Translations under genes and position numbers: made by a program | NCBI GenBank assembly: GCA_018644675.1 | Contig: JABGQC010000006.1 | Coordinates: 11,104-58,056, forward strand | Direction of reading: 5' to 3' | From: Candidatus Thioglobus sp. | GTDB lineage: Bacteria; Pseudomonadota; Gammaproteobacteria; PS1; Pseudothioglobaceae | DNA: 46,953 bases | The notes under the pieces: generated by a model | What the model saw: the letters and a program-made list of their open reading frames with translations, nothing else | What the model was told of the DNA's origin: nothing | Databases searched by the model: none | Part shown: in pieces, positions 42,853-46,953 of the stretch | How the letters are laid out: each line of letters opens with the position of its first letter | How positions within the stretch are numbered: position 1 is the first letter of the stretch

Positions 42853-44640
42853 ATGAAGAACATCCGTAATTTTTCAATTATTGCTCATATTGACCATGGA
42901 AAATCAACCATTGCTGATCGATTTATCCAATTTTGTGGCGGTTTAAGTGATCGTGAAATGTCTGCTCAAGTGCTTGACTCGATGGATATTGAAAAAGAGC
43001 GAGGCATTACCATTAAATCTCAAAGTGTGACTTTGGATTATAAAGCAAATAATGGCCAAACTTATCAGCTGAACTTTATTGACACCCCTGGACATGTTGA
43101 TTTTTCATACGAAGTCTCTCGCTCGCTTTCAGCTTGTGAGGGTGCATTACTGATTGTAGATGCCTCTCAAGGTGTGGAAGCGCAAACAGTGGCTAATTGT
43201 TACACAGCCCTAGATCAAGGTTTAGAGGTGGTTTCAGTGCTAAACAAAATTGACCTTCCAGCTGCAGATCCAGATCGTGTTATTGAAGAAATTGAAGATG
43301 TAATTGGTATCGAAGCAACTGAAGCAGTTCACGCAAGCGCCAAATCTGGCATTGGTATTCAAGATATATTAGAGCAGATTGTAGAGAAAATTCCTGCCCC
43401 AGAAGGGGAGATAGAGTCACCCATTAAGGCGCTAATTATTGACTCATGGTTTGATAATTATTTAGGTGTTGTTTCTCTTGTTCGAGTGATTGATGGTGAG
43501 ATTAAGGCAAAAACCAAAATCAAAATATTCTCTAATGGTGATGAACATTTGGTGGATGAGGTAGGTGTATTCACCCCTAAGCGTGAAAAAACTGAAAGTT
43601 TAAAAGCTGGTGAAGTTGGTTATCTGCTTGCCAGTATTAAAAATATTGATGGCGCGCCAGTAGGTGACACGATTACCAGTGCTAAAAATCCAGTACTGGA
43701 GCCTTTGGAAGGTTTTAAGCCAGTGCAGCCTAGAGTTTTTGCAGGTTTATTCCCTATTTCTGGCGAAGACTATGAAAAATTTCGCGATGCTTTAGCTAAA
43801 CTTCGCCTTAATGATGCGGCGCTACAATATGAGCCAGAAAACTCAGATGCACTCGGGTTTGGTTTTCGTATTGGATTTTTAGGTTTGCTGCATATGGAAA
43901 TTGTGCAAGAGCGCTTAGAGCGTGAATACGATCTTGATCTGATTACCACTGCACCAACTGTTGTGTATGAAATTTTAGACACTAAGGGGAATATTCATCA
44001 TGTTGACAGCCCCTCTAAAATGCCTGAAAATCAAGCCATTGCCGAATTCAGAGAGCCAATTATCACCGCCAATATATTAGTTACCGATGAGTTTGTTGGC
44101 AACGTGATTAGTCTATGTGTTGAAAAGCGTGGTGTGCAAAAATCAATTACCTATATGGGCAGACAGGTGCAGTTAATCTATGAATTGCCACTAAATGAAG
44201 TGGTGCTTGATTTCTTTGATCGGCTTAAATCAGTATCACGTGGCTTTGCCTCGATGGATTATCAGTTTAATCGTTATCAAGAATCTGATTTAATTCGTCT
44301 AGACATTATGATCAATCAAGAGCCTGTGGACGCTTTGGCGCTGATTATTCATCGTGATGATTCGGTACGTAAAGGCCGTGAATTGGCTGAAAAGATGAAA
44401 GAGCTAATTCCACGCCAGATGTTTGACGTGGCCATTCAAGCGTGTATTGGTGTAAAAATCATTTCTCGTGCGAATGTTAAAGCGCTAAGAAAAAATGTTA
44501 CCGCAAAGTGTTATGGTGGCGATGTGTCACGTAAGCGTAAATTGCTCGATAAGCAGAAAAAAGGTAAAAAGCGTATGCGTAGTGTGGGTCGTGTAGATAT
44601 ACCGCAAGAGGCGTTTTTAGCTGTCTTACATATCGACTAA
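42853..44640 (+). CDS. lepA: Elongation factor 4 (LepA)
   Basis: Ribosome back-translocation / initiation GTPase. The 595-residue protein has [18 protein letters not shown], the switch [29 protein letters not shown] and [13 protein letters not shown], plus the LepA-specific C-terminal domain ending in the lysine/arginine-rich [17 protein letters not shown]. Length is normal. LepA is not followed by lepB here; lepB is at 28751. Confidence 0.98.
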   Translation: MKNIRNFSIIAHIDHGKSTIADRFIQFCGGLSDREMSAQVLDSMDIEKERGITIKSQSVTLDYKANNGQTYQLNFIDTPGHVDFSYEVSRSLSACEGALLIVDASQGVEAQTVANCYTALDQGLEVVSVLNKIDLPAADPDRVIEEIEDVIGIEATEAVHASAKSGIGIQDILEQIVEKIPAPEGEIESPIKALIIDSWFDNYLGVVSLVRVIDGEIKAKTKIKIFSNGDEHLVDEVGVFTPKREKTESLKAGEVGYLLASIKNIDGAPVGDTITSAKNPVLEPLEGFKPVQPRVFAGLFPISGEDYEKFRDALAKLRLNDAALQYEPENSDALGFGFRIGFLGLLHMEIVQERLEREYDLDLITTAPTVVYEILDTKGNIHHVDSPSKMPENQAIAEFREPIITANILVTDEFVGNVISLCVEKRGVQKSITYMGRQVQLIYELPLNEVVLDFFDRLKSVSRGFASMDYQFNRYQESDLIRLDIMINQEPVDALALIIHRDDSVRKGRELAEKMKELIPRQMFDVAIQACIGVKIISRANVKALRKNVTAKCYGGDVSRKRKLLDKQKKGKKRMRSVGRVDIPQEAFLAVLHID

Positions 44641-44660
44641 AAAAACCACCATCTGTTGAC

Positions 44661-45446
44661 CTAAGATAAAAGTCTTTCTAAAACAAACTTAGAGCCATAA
44701 TAGGCAATCACTAAAATTCCAAACCCCACTTGAGTAGCGGTGATGGCCTGTTTGCCACGCCAGCCAAAAGCTCGGCGTCCAAGTACTAAGGTGGCAAAAA
44801 TCACCCAAGCAATGATAGATAAAGTGGTTTTGTGCATAAGGTGCTGAGCAAAGAAGTCATCAATAAAAATAAAGCCAGTTGCTAACGATAAAGTTAGTAA
44901 GTAAAAACCAATACGTAAACTTTGGAAAAGTAGTCTTTCCATGGTTTGTAGCGGAGGTAGTTTATTGATAAACGTGTTGATTTTTTTAGCATGTAAATGA
45001 CGTTCCTGAATCTTTAATAGCACTGATTGACAAACCGCTAGTGCTAAAAGAGCGTAAGCAGTGATCGATAAAAAAACATGTGAAGCAATACTAAGCGGAA
45101 TGAGTTTATCGCTAGTGTCTGGAAACAAAATACCAAAAGCGAGAGACAGTGCAACTAACGGATAAACCAAAATTCCCAGTGCGTGTACCGGTTTAGAAAT
45201 AGAAGAGAGAAATAATAAAATCGCCACTAACCAAGCAACAAAAGAGGCGCTATTTGCCAATCCAAAAACAACACCATCAACTGTCCAAAAGTTAGTAAAT
45301 GTTAGTGTTTGAGCAATAATGGCAAAACTAAGGAGTAATGAGGTGGTTTTATGATGTGGGTGTTTTAGCTCGTCTTTACTGAAAAAACGCATGAGCAATA
45401 GGGATGCAGCGATATAGGCCGATATTGCAAAATAAGATAAAAACAT
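44661..45446 (-). CDS. ypjD: YpjD-like cytochrome c assembly-family membrane protein
   Basis: A 261-residue protein with about eight transmembrane helices. It is the CcmC/CcsA-related YpjD (CorE/HemX-like) family: the pattern FLSITAYALLALAVCQSVLL with a preceding SHVFLS, and C-terminal HKTTLSIIAWVIFATLVLGRRAFGWRGKQA. It is encoded divergently from ffh, its usual place in gammaproteobacteria. A role in magnesium/cobalt handling or haem passage has been proposed for the family but remains unproven. Confidence 0.88.
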   Translation of the reverse strand: MFLSYFAISAYIAASLLLMRFFSKDELKHPHHKTTSLLLSFAIIAQTLTFTNFWTVDGVVFGLANSASFVAWLVAILLFLSSISKPVHALGILVYPLVALSLAFGILFPDTSDKLIPLSIASHVFLSITAYALLALAVCQSVLLKIQERHLHAKKINTFINKLPPLQTMERLLFQSLRIGFYLLTLSLATGFIFIDDFFAQHLMHKTTLSIIAWVIFATLVLGRRAFGWRGKQAITATQVGFGILVIAYYGSKFVLERLLS

Positions 45447-45509
45447 AATTAGCGTGCTGAATTAATACAAGGTACTATAATACGATACTTTGATTCAAAA
45501 TTTTTAATA

Positions 45510-46934
45510 ATGTTTGATAATTTAACCGATCGCCTATCTAATAGTTTTAAAGCCTTACAAGGCAAAAACAAACTTTCAGAATCTAATATTAAAGAAGCCA
45601 TTCGTGAAGTGCGTCGTGCACTACTCGAGGCAGATGTTGCACTTGAGGTGATTAAATCCTTCTTAGATCGTGTGCAAGATAAAGCAGTTGGCCTTAAAGT
45701 TGGTGAAGGTCTTAATCCTTCACAGGCATTTATTAAGCTGGTTGAAACTGAACTAACCGAGATTATTGGCGGTGAAAACAAAACTCTAGATCTTAAAACT
45801 CAGCCACCAGCAGTGGTAATGGTGGCAGGCTTACAAGGTGCAGGTAAAACCACTTCAATTGCAAAGTTAGCACGCTATTTAAAAGAACGTGAAAACAAGA
45901 AAGTGCTTGTAGTGAGTGCCGATGTGTATCGTCCAGCAGCAATCAAGCAATTAGAAGTATTAGCCAAACAAGTAGAGGTGGATTTCTTTGCTTCTGACAT
46001 TAATCAAAAGCCTGAAAAAATTGTAGCAGATGCAAAAAAGCATGCGCAAAAACAATTCCACGATGTGCTCTTGGTGGACACTGCAGGTCGTTTGCATGTA
46101 GATGAGCAAATGATGGGTGAGATTAAAGCCCTGCAAAACAAAGTTAACCCAATTGAAACCCTATTTGTGGTGGATTCAATGACTGGTCAAGATGCGGCAC
46201 ATACTGCTAAAGCCTTTGCCGATAGCCTACCTTTGACAGGTGTCATTCTAACCAAAACGGATGGTGATGCTCGAGGGGGTGCAGCATTATCAGTTCGCCA
46301 CATTACCGGCAAGCCGATTAAGTTTTTAGGTGTTGGTGAAAAGATTGATGCATTAGAGCCGTTCCATCCTGATCGTGTGGTTTCTCGTTTATTGGGCATG
46401 GGCGATGTGCTTTCTTTGGTGGAGGAAATATCACGCAAGGTTGATCATAAAAAAGCGGAAAAATCGGCCAAAAAAATGGTGTCAGGTCGTTTTGATTTGG
46501 ATGATATGCGTGATCAATTGCTGCAGATGGAGCAAATGGGTGGCATGGAAGCTTTGATGGATAAAATGCCAGGCATGGGGAAAATCCCACAAAATGTTAA
46601 AAATCAAATGATGGGTGGGGTGGACACCAAAAGAATGGTGGCCATTATTAACTCAATGACACCAAAAGAGCGCACTCATATTAAGCTAATTAAAGGCTCT
46701 CGTAAAAATCGTATTGCCAACGGTTCTGGCACATCACCTCAAGATGTTAATAAACTGCTTAAGCAATTTGAAAAAATGCAAAAACAAATGAAAAAAATGG
46801 GTGGCGGAAAAATGCAAAAAATGATGGCTAAAATGGCAGGTATGCAGGGTGGCGAAGGCGCGCCTGCTGGCATGCCAGATTTATCAAAAATGAAGCTTCC
46901 TGGCATGGGCGGCGGTAACAAATTCCCATTCTAA
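45510..46934 (+). CDS. ffh: Signal recognition particle protein Ffh
   Basis: SRP54-type GTPase that with 4.5S RNA targets nascent membrane proteins to FtsY. The 474-residue protein has the N-domain helix bundle (EAIREVRRALLEADVALEV), the G-domain P-loop GLQGAGKTTS, DTAGRLHVDE, and TKTDGDARGGAALS, and a Met-rich M domain (from about residue 330) that ends in a Met/Gly/Lys-rich tail. TATAAT at about 45472 could be its -10 box. Confidence 0.97.
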   Translation: MFDNLTDRLSNSFKALQGKNKLSESNIKEAIREVRRALLEADVALEVIKSFLDRVQDKAVGLKVGEGLNPSQAFIKLVETELTEIIGGENKTLDLKTQPPAVVMVAGLQGAGKTTSIAKLARYLKERENKKVLVVSADVYRPAAIKQLEVLAKQVEVDFFASDINQKPEKIVADAKKHAQKQFHDVLLVDTAGRLHVDEQMMGEIKALQNKVNPIETLFVVDSMTGQDAAHTAKAFADSLPLTGVILTKTDGDARGGAALSVRHITGKPIKFLGVGEKIDALEPFHPDRVVSRLLGMGDVLSLVEEISRKVDHKKAEKSAKKMVSGRFDLDDMRDQLLQMEQMGGMEALMDKMPGMGKIPQNVKNQMMGGVDTKRMVAIINSMTPKERTHIKLIKGSRKNRIANGSGTSPQDVNKLLKQFEKMQKQMKKMGGGKMQKMMAKMAGMQGGEGAPAGMPDLSKMKLPGMGGGNKFPF

Positions 46935-46953
46935 GCCGATATGGGTGATTTTT

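Noticed and set aside
46790-46920. Met/Gly/Lys-rich low-complexity tail of Ffh as a possible repeat or frameshift
   Set aside because: This is normal for the M domain and C-terminal tail of Ffh.

Overview
The window is a dense, AT-rich bacterial chromosome segment with short intergenic gaps, many overlapping start and stop codons, and no phage, transposase or rRNA genes. Gene content and order (lspA, recJ, thrS-infC-rpmI-rplT-pheST-ihfA, glyA-nrdR-radA, serC-pheA-hisC-tyrA-aroA, lgt-thyA, rnc-era-recO-pdxJ-acpS, lepA, ffh) are those of a gammaproteobacterium. A DsrC-family gene, a probable persulfide-sensing ArsR regulator, small reduced operons and low GC point by inference to a sulfur-oxidising lineage such as SUP05/Thioglobus or related mussel and clam symbionts. 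Species identity cannot be proven from this window.

Layout. 0-4 kb: end of a membrane protein, lspA, glycine oxidase thiO, a DUF1566-like secreted protein and recJ. 4-11.2 kb: translation cluster thrS, infC (AUU start, so longer than an ATG-based call), rpmI, rplT, pheS, pheT and ihfA. 11.2-13.9 kb: minus-strand accessory genes (unknown protein, AI-2E family permease, NIF3-like protein, AlkD-like glycosylase). 13.9-15.5 kb: msrA, a MoeB/ThiF-type E1-like enzyme and a 60-residue orphan protein with its own leader and terminator. 15.8-19.4 kb: glyA-nrdR-radA and a small exported protein. 19.4-22.8 kb: a minus-strand vitamin B12 salvage operon: cobalamin riboswitch, btuB-like receptor, BtuM-like solitary transporter and cobO. 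22.9-28.3 kb: the serine/aromatic amino acid operon. 28.3-33.7 kb: a cysteine-less DsrC paralog, lepB, ctp-parA-parB, an MlaC-like protein and the ArsR regulator. 33.7-37.1 kb: tRNA-Arg(CCG), lgt-thyA, yjdM and an exported double-thioredoxin protein. 37.2-41.3 kb: an orphan Cas6/Cmx6-like gene divergent from rnc-era-recO-pdxJ-acpS. 41.3-46.9 kb: small exported protein, ubiG, bcp, lepA, ypjD and ffh.

Most noteworthy: (1) a solitary Cas6-family gene with no CRISPR array or other cas genes, head to head with RNase III; (2) a dispersed intergenic repeat (about 3892, 15581 and 35875) carrying hairpins, two of which (35491 and 36005) are near-identical and lie close to the Cas6-like gene, which suggests a testable enzyme-substrate link; (3) a DsrC-like protein lacking both redox cysteines; (4) an ArsR regulator with the 66-residue cysteine spacing of persulfide sensors; (5) a compact riboswitch-controlled B12 operon using a BtuM-type protein; (6) a PheA whose ACT-domain ESRP motif is lost.
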